Assembly (NCBI GenBank): GCA_051004015.1
Contig: JBPCKT010000010.1
Span: 17,629 to 81,628, forward strand
Source: SXOA01 sp051004015
Lineage (GTDB): Bacteria > Planctomycetota > Planctomycetia > Pirellulales > Pirellulaceae
Length of the DNA stretch: 64,000 bases
Direction of reading: 5' to 3'
Positions within the stretch are counted from its first letter, which is position 1. The number at the start of each line of letters is the position of its first letter. This document shows positions 41,597 through 49,149 of the stretch, one piece after another. The translations under genes were made by a program, and so were the position numbers. The notes under the pieces are model-generated. The model worked only from the letters and a program-made list of their open reading frames with translations. It was not told where the DNA came from and did no database searches.

Positions 41597-42352
41597 ATGG
41601 ATCCCACAGACGAAACTCGGTGGCTGGTCGCGGAGCTCGATTTCGGTCATTCACCGAAAGGGATGCTTGTCGTCCGCGAAGCACGATGGCAGCGCATCGT
41701 GGGAATAGTGTGCGGCCTGTTCGTCGGAATCCCTACAGCGTGGGTTGCAGTAGTGGCTGGCATTCATTTCGGAGACCTTGCTAGTGCGCTGATTATTTCC
41801 GTTTTTTCGGGAGTTGCGCTGGGGGGTGCAGTTTGGCTGTTATACGAGCTTTTGAACGCAAGCTGCTATTATTTCGCAATCGACGACAAGCGATTCTACC
41901 GGAGACGCGGACCACGACGACTTGTCAGCTTCCCCTTGAGTGAACTCGGAGAATTTCATGCTCGGATGGGAAGCCTGCGAGTTTGCAATCAGTCCACGCA
42001 ACAGCAAATCCAAGTGATGAAAAATGCCTATGCTCCAGAGGATATTGCGCTGCTCGCACGCCGCGTGAATACTTGGCGATCTGTTCCTCAGGCAGAACGC
42101 AAGGCAACTCTATTCTATTTGAATCTGTTGGAGACGACAGAGTCGCTTGTCGCCGCTAACAAACAAATTGCCTGGAGTTTGAGCGTGCTCTGTTTTTATC
42201 CCTTTCTGATCGTACTTTCCATGAAGTTCCAATTCTTTCGCGCACCTGCCCTCGCGACGGTATTGTGGGTTCTCTACACGATGGCCGCGCTGGTGGGCTT
42301 ATTGGGCGGCATTGTGCGACGAGTTCGGGCGAAACCTACGGCGAGCCCATGA
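41597..42352 (+). CDS. Four-TM membrane protein, unknown function
   Basis: 251-aa protein. TM helices 1-2 are at ~33-90 (IVGIVCGLFVGIPTAWVAVV, ALIISVFSGVALGGAVWLLY), a soluble middle region of ~95 residues begins CYYFAIDDKRFYRRRGPRRL and looks PH-like, and TM helices 3-4 lie near the C-terminus (LSVLCFYPFLIVLSM, TVLWVLYTMAALVGLLGG). No homologue recognised. Codon use is more AT-rich than that of its neighbours, suggesting a different history. ATG 41597. Confidence 0.65.
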   Translation: MDPTDETRWLVAELDFGHSPKGMLVVREARWQRIVGIVCGLFVGIPTAWVAVVAGIHFGDLASALIISVFSGVALGGAVWLLYELLNASCYYFAIDDKRFYRRRGPRRLVSFPLSELGEFHARMGSLRVCNQSTQQQIQVMKNAYAPEDIALLARRVNTWRSVPQAERKATLFYLNLLETTESLVAANKQIAWSLSVLCFYPFLIVLSMKFQFFRAPALATVLWVLYTMAALVGLLGGIVRRVRAKPTASP

Positions 42353-42434
42353 AGAGGGATGCGACACTTCGTTTGAACCTCGCCGCTGGAAAGCAGCGAA
42401 AATGTCACTGCCAAGTTTTGTCCAGAAGGCTACA

Positions 42435-42758
42435 ATGGAAAACATGATTCAATCTCCCGTCCACCATATCGAGTCCAAGCCTGAGGTATGCGGCGGCAGC
42501 CCGTGCATTGCCGGGACGCGAGTCCGGGTGCAGGATGTCTATGTCTGGCACCATCTGCAGGGGCTTTCCGCCGATGACATTGTGTCCCGCTATCCCCATT
42601 TGACCCTGGGGGGCGTTTATTCGGCGCTGGCCTATTACTGGGACCATCGGGACGAGATAGCCCAGCAGATGCGAGACGAGACGGCGACGGTTGAGGCGCA
42701 AAAGCAGCGATTCCCTTCCCCGCTTGCCGAGAGAGCTTCCTCTGGAGAACGACGATGA
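42435..42758 (+). CDS. DUF433-family antitoxin-like protein
   Basis: 107-aa protein. The DUF433 core is complete: HHIESKPEVCGGSPCIAGTR, VRVQDVYVWHHLQGLSADDI and YPHLTLGGVYSALAYYWDHR, a winged-helix-like fold. DUF433 proteins are usually antitoxins next to a PIN-like DUF5615 toxin; none is found here. ATG 42435 has AAGG 6 nt upstream; the frame is open to 42312 but adds nothing conserved. Its stop overlaps the start of the selenoprotein gene as ATGA, so translation of the two may be coupled. Confidence 0.88.
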   Translation: MENMIQSPVHHIESKPEVCGGSPCIAGTRVRVQDVYVWHHLQGLSADDIVSRYPHLTLGGVYSALAYYWDHRDEIAQQMRDETATVEAQKQRFPSPLAERASSGERR

Positions 42759-43819
42759 AATGGAATCAAGCTTTCGCGATCAGCACTGCACTCCTCGCCG
42801 GTACCGGTCTCGCGCTGGCGGCAGACGAAGAACCTGCCGCCCAGAAAAGGCCCGCCGGTCGCGGACGGCCAGCCCGGATACTGGCCGAGCACGACAAGAA
42901 CGGCGATGGCTTTCTGGAGAAAGGGGAAATGCCGGAGCGGATGCTGGGCCGGCTCCAGCAGATGGATGCAAACGAAGACGGCAAGCTCTCGCTCGACGAG
43001 CTGCGGAAGTTTGCGGGATCAGCGGCAAGAGATCTGCCGACGGCAAACGGCTCGGTTCCCGATGGCGACCCGCTTCTGCGCTATCTCGATACCAGCGGCG
43101 ATGGAGAGTTTTCCGCCGACGAGATTGCTGCCGCCGGGGAGCGTCTGCTGAAGCTCGACAAGAACGACGACGGCACACTGGACCGCGGCGAGCTGGCAGT
43201 CCTGTCGCGTCCTTCAGGCGGCAGAGGCGGCGGCAAGCCGGGAGAGATCATCACGCCGGCCGCCAAGGGAGAGCGGATTGCCGACAAATTGAAGCCCGGC
43301 GACACCGCACCGGAATTCACGCTGCCGCTTCTCAGCGGCAAAGGGGCCATTTCGCTGGCCACTCTCCGCGACAAAAGGCCGGTGGTGCTGATCTTCGCCA
43401 GCTATACGTGACCGCCGTTTCGTCGCCAGTCTGGCGACCTGGAAAAGCTGTACCTGGCGTACAAGGATCGGGCCGAATTCTTGCTGGTATACATCCGCGA
43501 GGCCCATCCCGACTCCGTGCTGCTTACCGTCAGGGATGGGAAGGAAGTGCTGGAAAAGATCGAGCAGACCGCGGATGTCTTCGCCCGCGCCGAACATGCC
43601 GAGGTCTGCCTGGCCAGCCTCAAGCTCAGCGTTCCCACCGTCATCGACGGCGAAGACAATGGGGTGAACACCGCCTACGCCGGCTGGCCCGACCGGATGT
43701 GCGTCGTCGGCACCGACGGCCGCATCGCCTATCAAGGCGCCCCTGGCCCGGGCGGTTTCAAGCCGGGCGAGGTGGAGGAGTGGTTGAAGCAGAACGTCGT
43801 GCGCGGGGACGAAAAATGA
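42755..43819 (+). CDS. EF-hand / deiodinase-like selenoprotein (in-frame TGA read as selenocysteine)
   Basis: 354-aa predicted secreted protein. Signal peptide 1-22 (ISTALLAGTGLALA). Four EF-hand loops with intact ligands: DKNGDGFLEKGE (47-58), DANEDGKLSLDE (71-82), DTSGDGEFSADE (112-123), DKNDDGTLDRGE (135-146). From ~180 a redoxin fold: GDTAPEFTLPLLSGKGAISL, VVLIFASYT, then TGA at codon 219 (43409-43411), then PPFRRQSGDLEKLYLAYKDR and LLVYIREAHPD, which match the iodothyronine deiodinase family around its catalytic T-Sec-P. The frame continues open for 135 codons to TGA at 43817. A SECIS-like hairpin follows the TGA. SD GGAG 8 nt before ATG 42755. Calcium-binding and thiol/selenol redox roles are inferred; the substrate is unknown. 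If the TGA is read as stop, a 218-aa truncated protein results. Confidence 0.85.
43422..43438 (+). promoter_or_regulatory. Putative bacterial SECIS hairpin
   Basis: GTCGCC (43422-43427) and GGCGAC (43433-43438) form a 6-bp stem with loop AGTCT; the two outermost loop bases can extend pairing. The stem begins 10 nt and the loop 16 nt after the in-frame TGA, within the range described for bacterial SECIS elements. A G stands at the second loop position, another feature of that consensus. It overlaps the coding sequence as bacterial SECIS elements do. Confidence 0.6.
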
Positions 43820-43846
43820 CGAGCAGCTCTGGATCATAATGTCCTT

Positions 43847-44070
43847 GTTCCCACGCTCCCACGAAAAGGGGTCGGGAAGAGTTTTCGCCGCGAAAACCCT
43901 TCCCGACCCCGTTCATCGTGCGAGGGCGACAGCCCGTCATGCTGCCTCCGCGTGGGAACACACGGCTTTGACGCTCCGCGTCTCTTCGGCCCGCAGGCAA
44001 GGTCGATGCCCAAGTGGGAACGCGACGCAGAGCGTCCAAGACTTGCGTGCCCACGCAGAGCGTGGGCACG
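43847..44070. repeat. Composite palindromic repeat (GTTCCCACGC family)
   Basis: Outer arms GTTCCCACGC (43847-43856) and GCGTGGGAAC (43950-43959), then GACGC/GCGTC around TCC (43970-43982), GACGC/GCGTC around AGA (44024-44036), and an 11-bp stem CGTGCCCACGC around AGA (44046-44070). The same organisation as the element at 10028-10136 with different stem sequences. It fills the space between the convergent selenoprotein and oxidoreductase genes. Confidence 0.8.
43860..43946. mobile_element. 87-bp palindromic insertion inside the composite repeat
   Basis: The outer hairpin of the surrounding repeat should have a TCC loop, but TCC occurs twice (43857-43859 and 43947-43949) with 87 bp between. 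The insert holds a long palindrome: 21-nt arms at 43868-43888 and 43890-43910 with one mismatch, bracketed by CACGA and TCGTG. It looks like a small non-autonomous element with a 3-bp duplication. Confidence 0.55.
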
Positions 44071-44096
44071 AGGATTTTTCCGTCGAAGCCGGTTTC

Positions 44097-45473
44097 TTAA
44101 TACTCCTTCGTCACCGTAATCCCCGGCTGCGGGACGGGGTACTTGCCGTCCTTGTCGGCGAGGATCGGGGCGGGGCCGTCGACGACCAGCTTGTCGGCAT
44201 TGGGAGCGAACTCATGCTGGCAGTTGAGCATGTCGTCGAAGGTGATGATCTGGCCGGTGTGGGCGGCCATGCGGCCCATGGCGGTGACGAGGCTGGCTTC
44301 GGCTCCGCGCTTGACTTCGTTGTAGGGCTTGTCGGTGCGGATGGCCTCGATCAGGTGGTTCCATTCGAGCTGGTAGGGGTTGGGCTCAGGCGTACTGCAG
44401 GTCCAGGCCAACTCGCTCTTGTCCATCTTCTGGCCTTTGTAGATGCGGCACTTGGCGGGGCTGTGGCCGGCGTCGCTGATGACGCCGAGGGCCTTGCTGC
44501 CGTGGGCGTAGCTGGCGAACTGGTCGTGGACGCCGGGCATGGTGCGGCCGTAGAGGAACATCTTGGCACCGTCGTCGAAGGTGTATTCGACGGAGTAGTT
44601 GTCAAAGTTCTGGTCCACGTTGTCGCCGCGGAAATGCCGCCCGCCGCTGGCTTGGGCCTGCACCGGCCAGGAGCCCTTCATCCAGCAGCACTCGTCGATG
44701 TTGTGGATATAGAAGTCGCTGAAGCAGCCGCCGCTGGCCCAGAGGAAGCTGTGGAACCGCTGGATCTGCCACATCAATTCGCTGATGCCCTCGGGCTTCT
44801 TGGGGCTGAACGCGGAGCCGACTGGGCCGTGCATGCGGTAGCAGCGGAGAGCGAGAAGCTGGCCAAGCTCACCGGAATTGATTCGGGCGAGCAGCTCCTT
44901 GCGGGCGTCGCAGTGACGGCACATGAGGCCGACGCCAACCTTCAGGTTCTTCTTGACCGACTCCTCGCCCAGCTTGAGCATCCGCCGCGTGCTCGGGCCG
45001 TCCACCGTGATCGGCTTCTCCATGAAGACGTTGATGCCCTTTTCGATGGCGTAGGTGAACTGCACCCAGCGGAACGCCGGCGGCGTGGCCATGATGGCGA
45101 CGTCGCCCGGCTTCAGGCAGTCGATAGCCTGCTTGTAGGCGTCGAAGCCGATGAAGCGGTGGTCCTCGGGAACGGCCACGTTTTCCGGGAACCGCCCCTG
45201 AATGCTCTTGTAGCTGATGTCGAGCCGGCTCTTGAAAACATCGGCCATCGCCACCAGCTTGATCGGCCCATTCTTCACGTTCAAGCAGTCATTGGCCGCC
45301 CCCGTCCCTCGTCCGCCGCAACCGATCAGGGCGACATTGATCAGGCTGCTTTCCCAGGCATGGACATGCGGCACGTTCATGCCGGCAAAGGCGGAAGCTG
45401 CGACAACAGCGCCGGTGGTCTGAAGGAAATCGCGGCGGGAGCTTTCGGTGGAGGTGGTGAGGCGCGTGGTCAT
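44097..45473 (-). CDS. Gfo/Idh/MocA-family oxidoreductase with Tat signal
   Basis: 458-aa NAD(P)-dependent oxidoreductase. The N-terminus has a twin-arginine signal (SSRRDFLQTTGAVVAASAFA), as is usual for planctomycete members, then the Rossmann motif INVALIGCGGRGTGAANDCL and the conserved EKP block (GINVFMEKPITVD). The C-terminal alpha/beta domain contains GGCFSDFYIHNIDECCWMKG, with a His that may act in catalysis. The substrate is probably a sugar or inositol derivative, acting in the periplasm. ATG 45473, CAGGA upstream. Convergent with the selenoprotein gene across the repeat. Confidence 0.9.
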   Translation of the reverse strand: MTTRLTTSTESSRRDFLQTTGAVVAASAFAGMNVPHVHAWESSLINVALIGCGGRGTGAANDCLNVKNGPIKLVAMADVFKSRLDISYKSIQGRFPENVAVPEDHRFIGFDAYKQAIDCLKPGDVAIMATPPAFRWVQFTYAIEKGINVFMEKPITVDGPSTRRMLKLGEESVKKNLKVGVGLMCRHCDARKELLARINSGELGQLLALRCYRMHGPVGSAFSPKKPEGISELMWQIQRFHSFLWASGGCFSDFYIHNIDECCWMKGSWPVQAQASGGRHFRGDNVDQNFDNYSVEYTFDDGAKMFLYGRTMPGVHDQFASYAHGSKALGVISDAGHSPAKCRIYKGQKMDKSELAWTCSTPEPNPYQLEWNHLIEAIRTDKPYNEVKRGAEASLVTAMGRMAAHTGQIITFDDMLNCQHEFAPNADKLVVDGPAPILADKDGKYPVPQPGITVTKEY

Positions 45474-45529
45474 GAGGAGGTCCTGGGAGAGTGGGTCGTG
45501 GATGGAAGGCTATCGGCGGTTTGATAAAA

Positions 45530-45563
45530 AGTACTGAGTACTTAGTACTAAGTACTCAGTACT
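45530..45563. repeat. Palindromic heptamer tandem repeat AGTACTN
   Basis: AGTACT followed by a changing seventh base: G, T, A, C, then a last AGTACT. Because AGTACT is self-complementary and the variable bases read GTAC, the whole 34 bp is a perfect palindrome. Same design as the GGATTTN and GGAAAGN repeats in this window. Confidence 0.85.
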
Positions 45564-45775
45564 GTCGCTTAGCACCAGTTCCTGCTGTTCTACCATGCCG
45601 GCCGCGGCGGGAAAACCATTGCGGCACAGCTTGCCGGAACCCACAGGCCCGCGACTTTTTCTCCCTTTTTTTGGTCCCTTGCAAAAACTTCTCTTGACTC
45701 GCCCCAGTTCTTCCGATATTTCCCGATAACGCGCTTGCCCCGGGGTTCTGCCGCGGTTGTTCCTGTCCTTGTCGC

Positions 45776-45785
45776 AAGGAGGTGA
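45776..45785 (+). promoter_or_regulatory. Full-length Shine-Dalgarno setting a GTG start
   Basis: AAGGAGGTGA is a ten-base complement of the 16S rRNA 3' end. The core GGAGG ends 6 nt before GTG 45789 and decides that start. It is by far the strongest ribosome-binding site seen in the window. Confidence 0.8.
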
Positions 45786-45788
45786 CCG

Positions 45789-46301
45789 GTGGCTACCCTT
45801 GTTTCTACAATCGGCCTGTTGGCCTGCCTTTGCGGTCTTCCGCCGCGAGAGGATGTGGCGAGCGAGCAGGTGGACCTCGTCGAGGTCAACCACTTCTACG
45901 ACGACCAGGGCCGCCACGTCTTCGACCAGGTCATCTTCTATGACTGGGCCGAAGGGCACAGCCGCCACATGGTGCGGGACTGGAAGCTGGTGAAGAACCC
46001 CGCGCAACTGCCGCAGCGAAACTGGAAGGACGGCAGCTATACCGCCCTCTGGCACGACAATGAAACGCTGCGGAAGGTGCAGGCCAAGTCGATGCGCGAA
46101 TCCTGGACGCAGTACGACCCCGAGCTTGTCGAGCGGGAGTACCTGGCCAAGGAGAAACGCAAAGGGCTGCAGCCGGTGAAGTTGGCCCGCAAGATTGACC
46201 CGCCGGCGACGCCGATTGTGGCGACGGCCAGCAACGCATCTCCACCGAGCCCGCGAGTGGCCGAGCAGGTGGGGGGGTCAACGAGCACGCGGATGCGTTA
46301 A
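45789..46301 (+). CDS. Conserved-type planctomycete hypothetical protein
   Basis: 170-aa protein starting at GTG 45789. A short hydrophobic start (VSTIGLLACLCGLPP) may be a signal peptide. The body is charged and Tyr/Trp-rich: QVDLVEVNHFYDDQGRHVFD, QVIFYDWAEGHSRHMVRDWK, WHDNETLRKVQAKSMRESWT and YDPELVEREYLAKEKRKGL. I believe this pattern recurs in planctomycete genomes, but its function is unknown to me. The Pro/Ala-rich tail is probably disordered. Downstream lies VapBC, without overlap. Confidence 0.75.
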   Translation: MATLVSTIGLLACLCGLPPREDVASEQVDLVEVNHFYDDQGRHVFDQVIFYDWAEGHSRHMVRDWKLVKNPAQLPQRNWKDGSYTALWHDNETLRKVQAKSMRESWTQYDPELVEREYLAKEKRKGLQPVKLARKIDPPATPIVATASNASPPSPRVAEQVGGSTSTRMR

Positions 46302-46304
46302 ACA

Positions 46305-46357
46305 TTGAATCCAGGAAAAGTGATTTGCCATATTGCTGGTTAACCAGTAAACTGGTT
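46305..46357 (+). promoter_or_regulatory. Candidate vapBC promoter and operator
   Basis: TTGAAT (46305-46310), 18-nt spacer and CATATT (46329-46334) form a plausible promoter. Overlapping dyads CTGGTTAACCAG (46336-46347) and AACCAGT-AA-ACTGGTT (46342-46357) lie between it and the vapB start, as expected for autoregulation by the VapBC complex. Confidence 0.45.
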
Positions 46358-46359
46358 GT

Positions 46360-46698
46360 ATGAAGACGACGCTCGATTTACCTGATGATTTGATCCGCGC
46401 GATCAAGCTCCGCGCTGTCCATGAGGGGCGCAGGCTGAAGGAGGTCGTCGCGGACCTTCTGGTTGCCGGTTTGAACCCACGGAACGCGCCACCTGCACGC
46501 GGCAAACCCCTTGCTAAGAGTCTTCCGCTGATCAAAGTTCGCCCCGCGCAACCAACCAATCATGTTGCGATGAGTCCCCAAGAATGGTGCGACTGGATCA
46601 AGGAAGTTGAATTGCAGGGGGAGGTGGAACATTATGAAGCGGCTCTTGGACATCAACATGTGGATCGCGTTGACTCTGGAAGCTCATCCGCAACATAA
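46360..46698 (+). CDS. vapB: VapB-like antitoxin (ribbon-helix-helix type)
   Basis: 112-aa antitoxin. The N-terminus MKTTLDLPDDLIRAIKLRAV is a ribbon-helix-helix DNA-binding segment. The C-terminal half is extended and should wrap the toxin. It overlaps the PIN toxin gene by 65 bp, unusually long for such pairs, where overlaps are mostly a few bases. ATG 46360 follows the operator-like dyads directly. Antitoxin and toxin would be co-translated from one mRNA. Confidence 0.85.
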   Translation: MKTTLDLPDDLIRAIKLRAVHEGRRLKEVVADLLVAGLNPRNAPPARGKPLAKSLPLIKVRPAQPTNHVAMSPQEWCDWIKEVELQGEVEHYEAALGHQHVDRVDSGSSSAT

Positions 46699-47086
46699 GG
46701 CTTCTCGGCAGTGGTATGAAAAGGAGCGTCTTTTACCTGGAGAATTGGTTTTTTGCCGGCCCACGGAAATGGGCTTTCTGCGGTTGATCACCCAGGAGAA
46801 GGTAATGAACCGATGCAGCGCGGCGGCCATGACGAATTCGGAAGCCGTCAAGTTCCTCGCCACCGTCTATGACGACCCAGTGGTTTCTCGGGCTGATGAA
46901 CCCCCCGCAACTCGCGCACTCTGGCTGGAGCTCGCGAGCCACTTTCAAGCAGCGCCAAATCTGTGGATGGATGCGTACCTATCCGCGTTTGCAATTGCCC
47001 TGGACGCCCAGATGGTTACGTTTGACCGCGGCTTCGACTCATTCTTGCGCTACGGACTGAACCTCGCTATGCTGCACTCGACCTAA
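46634..47086 (+). CDS. vapC: VapC-like PIN-domain toxin ribonuclease
   Basis: 150-aa PIN-domain protein. Start ATG 46634 with GGAGG 9 nt upstream; the family start MKRLLDINMWIALTLEAHPQ gives the first acidic residue (D6). Other PIN residues: the Glu in RPTEMGFLRLI, and D in NLWMDAYLSAFAIALDAQMV and TFDRGFDSF. All four catalytic-type acids are present, so it should be active as an Mg2+-dependent RNase. Neutralised by the overlapping antitoxin gene upstream. Confidence 0.88.
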   Translation: MKRLLDINMWIALTLEAHPQHKASRQWYEKERLLPGELVFCRPTEMGFLRLITQEKVMNRCSAAAMTNSEAVKFLATVYDDPVVSRADEPPATRALWLELASHFQAAPNLWMDAYLSAFAIALDAQMVTFDRGFDSFLRYGLNLAMLHST

Positions 47087-47118
47087 GCAGGCATCTACAC
47101 CTGGCTGGTAAGATGCGC

Positions 47119-48993
47119 TCACTCCACCGTCACGCTCTTCGCCAGGTTCCGCGGCTTGTCCACGTCGCAGCCGCGGAGGAGGGCGATGTGGTAGGAGAGG
47201 AGCTGGAGGGGGATGATGTTGATGAGAGGAGAGAGAAACTCTTCCACCTGCGGCACATAGATGACGTCGTCGGCCAGGCGAGCGGTTTCCTTGTCCCCTT
47301 CGGCCGTGATGGCGATGACCGGGCCGCCGCGGGCTTTGATTTCTTCCAGGTTGGACATCACTTTGTCGAATACCGGCCCCTGCGGCATGATGAAGACGCT
47401 GGGAGTTGCTTCATCGACCAGGGCGATGGGGCCGTGCTTCATTTCGGCGGCTGGATACCCTTCCGCGTGGATGTAGCTGATTTCCTTGAGCTTGAGCGCC
47501 CCTTCGAGGGCCGTCGGGAAGTTGTACTGCCGGCCCAGGTAGAGGAAGGTTGAGGCGTGAGCATACTTGGCGGCGATGCGGCGGATGTCGCCGCTTCCTT
47601 CCAGCGTCTGTCGCACCAGGTCCGGCACTCTGCGGAGTTGGGTGATGACTCGCCGCCCCGCTTCGTAGCTCATGTGCCGCATCCGGCCGAAATAGAGGGC
47701 CAGCATGGCGAGCGTCGTGACTTGCGATGTGTACGCCTTCGTGGAGGCCACGCCGATCTCCGGGCCGGCATGCAAATAGATGCCGCCGTTGGCTTCCTGG
47801 GCGATCGTGCTGCCGACGACGTTGCAAATGGAGAGGGCCGGGTGCCCTTTGCGTTTCATTTCCCGGAGCGCGGCCAGCGTGTCAGCCGTCTCGCCGCTCT
47901 GCGTGATGGCAAACAGGAGCGTCCCTTGGTCCAGCGGCGGGTTGCGGTAGCGGAGTTCGCTGGCGTATTCGACCTCGACGGGGATGCGGGCCAGCTCTTC
48001 AATCAGATACTCGCCGACCAGTGCCGCATGCCAACTGGTGCCGCAGGCGGTGAGAATAATTCGATTGACGCGACGGAGGTCTTGGGGCGTTAAATTGAGC
48101 CCGCCAAAGACCGCCGATGCATCTTCATCGCAAAGGCGGCCGCGCATCGCCGCGGTGATGGATTCCGGCTGCTCGTGGATTTCCTTGAGCATGTAGTGGG
48201 GAAAGCCGCCGAGCTGAGTGTCCGTGCTTTCGACGGCCAGGTCCTGAACGGCGTGCTCGATACGTCCTTGATCGCGGTGCTCTATCTGCAAGGAGTCCGC
48301 CGTGACAATCGCGATTTGATGATCGGCGAGATAGACGATTTTGTCGGTCCGTCCGGCGAGGGGCGACGCATCGCTGGCGATGAAGTGATCTCCCTTGCCA
48401 ACCCCGACAACCAGCGGACTGCCGAGGCGGGCAGCGACGATGACCCCGGGATAGTCGCGGAACAGCATCACCAGGCCGTACGTTCCGCGAAGTTGGCTGA
48501 GGGTTTTCGTCACCGCAGCGAGCAGAATGGCGTGCGGCTCATCGGCGGGAAATTCGTCGCGGCGAGATTCCAGCTCTTCGAGGGAGCTGGCGACCAGATG
48601 GGCGACGGCTTCGGTGTCGGTGGAGCTGTTGAACTGGTAGCCTTCCGCTTGCAGCCTTTGCTTGAGGCTCTGGTAGTTCTCGATCACGCCGTTGTGTGCA
48701 AGGGCGACAACTCCGTTGCCGCCGATATGGGGATGGGCATTCTGCTCGCTGGGAATTCCATGCGTCGCCCAGCGGGTATGGCCGATGCCGAGACTTCCCG
48801 ACGTCGGCGTTGCGGCAAGCTTTTCCGCCAGCGCATCGATCCGGCCGACCGCTCGAGCGAGATGAAAGTCCCCGTCGCCCGTGCGCGTGGCAATGCCAGC
48901 GCTGTCATAGCCACGGTACTCCAGCCGCCGCAGACCCTCCAGCAAGAAATCGGCCGCTTGCTTCTTGCCGACGTACCCGACGATGCCACACAT
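47119..48993 (-). CDS. glmS: Glutamine-fructose-6-phosphate aminotransferase (isomerizing)
   Basis: 624-aa enzyme making glucosamine-6-phosphate, the first step towards UDP-GlcNAc for cell wall and envelope. The class II amidotransferase nucleophile is Cys2 (MCGIVGYVGKKQAADFLLEG). Other motifs: GIGHTRWATHG, and two SIS domains with CGTSWHAALVGEYLIEELAR, AITQSGETADTLAALREM and the C-terminal PRNLAKSVTVE. ATG 48993. No glmS ribozyme is apparent in the ~150 bp upstream of the gene. Length is typical (~610). Confidence 0.96.
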   Translation of the reverse strand: MCGIVGYVGKKQAADFLLEGLRRLEYRGYDSAGIATRTGDGDFHLARAVGRIDALAEKLAATPTSGSLGIGHTRWATHGIPSEQNAHPHIGGNGVVALAHNGVIENYQSLKQRLQAEGYQFNSSTDTEAVAHLVASSLEELESRRDEFPADEPHAILLAAVTKTLSQLRGTYGLVMLFRDYPGVIVAARLGSPLVVGVGKGDHFIASDASPLAGRTDKIVYLADHQIAIVTADSLQIEHRDQGRIEHAVQDLAVESTDTQLGGFPHYMLKEIHEQPESITAAMRGRLCDEDASAVFGGLNLTPQDLRRVNRIILTACGTSWHAALVGEYLIEELARIPVEVEYASELRYRNPPLDQGTLLFAITQSGETADTLAALREMKRKGHPALSICNVVGSTIAQEANGGIYLHAGPEIGVASTKAYTSQVTTLAMLALYFGRMRHMSYEAGRRVITQLRRVPDLVRQTLEGSGDIRRIAAKYAHASTFLYLGRQYNFPTALEGALKLKEISYIHAEGYPAAEMKHGPIALVDEATPSVFIMPQGPVFDKVMSNLEEIKARGGPVIAITAEGDKETARLADDVIYVPQVEEFLSPLINIIPLQLLSYHIALLRGCDVDKPRNLAKSVTVE

Positions 48994-49149
48994 GGTTCAA
49001 AGTCCTAAAGTAGCGAAATGGAGCGTCTCGGCGAGCGCGCGGAACGAACAAGGATAGCTTGCCCCGGCAAATCCTTTGCTCACGACGGCAAAACCGCGCT
49101 GCCGGCTGCGGATCGTAGCAGAAAAGCGGGTTGTGACGAAAGACAGACC

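Larger units (their letters stand above)
45474..45788. other. Intergenic region between divergent genes
   Basis: 315 bp holding the AGTACTN heptamer palindrome (45530-45563) and the strong ribosome-binding site of the next gene. No coding sequence; several short minus-strand frames translate the repeat only. Promoters are not recognisable. Confidence 0.55.

Noticed and set aside
42755..43411. The 218-aa EF-hand protein as a complete gene
   Set aside because: The frame stays open after the TGA and the redoxin fold is cut in its active site; read-through gives a full deiodinase-like domain. A nonsense mutation remains possible and is stated as the alternative.
43839..45524. 561-codon plus-strand open frame opposite the Gfo/Idh/MocA gene
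   Set aside because: Pure antisense of a clearly homologous gene; high GC content creates long shadow frames.
48994..49149. glmS ribozyme upstream of glmS
   Set aside because: I could not find the conserved core near the start; the leader looks ordinary.
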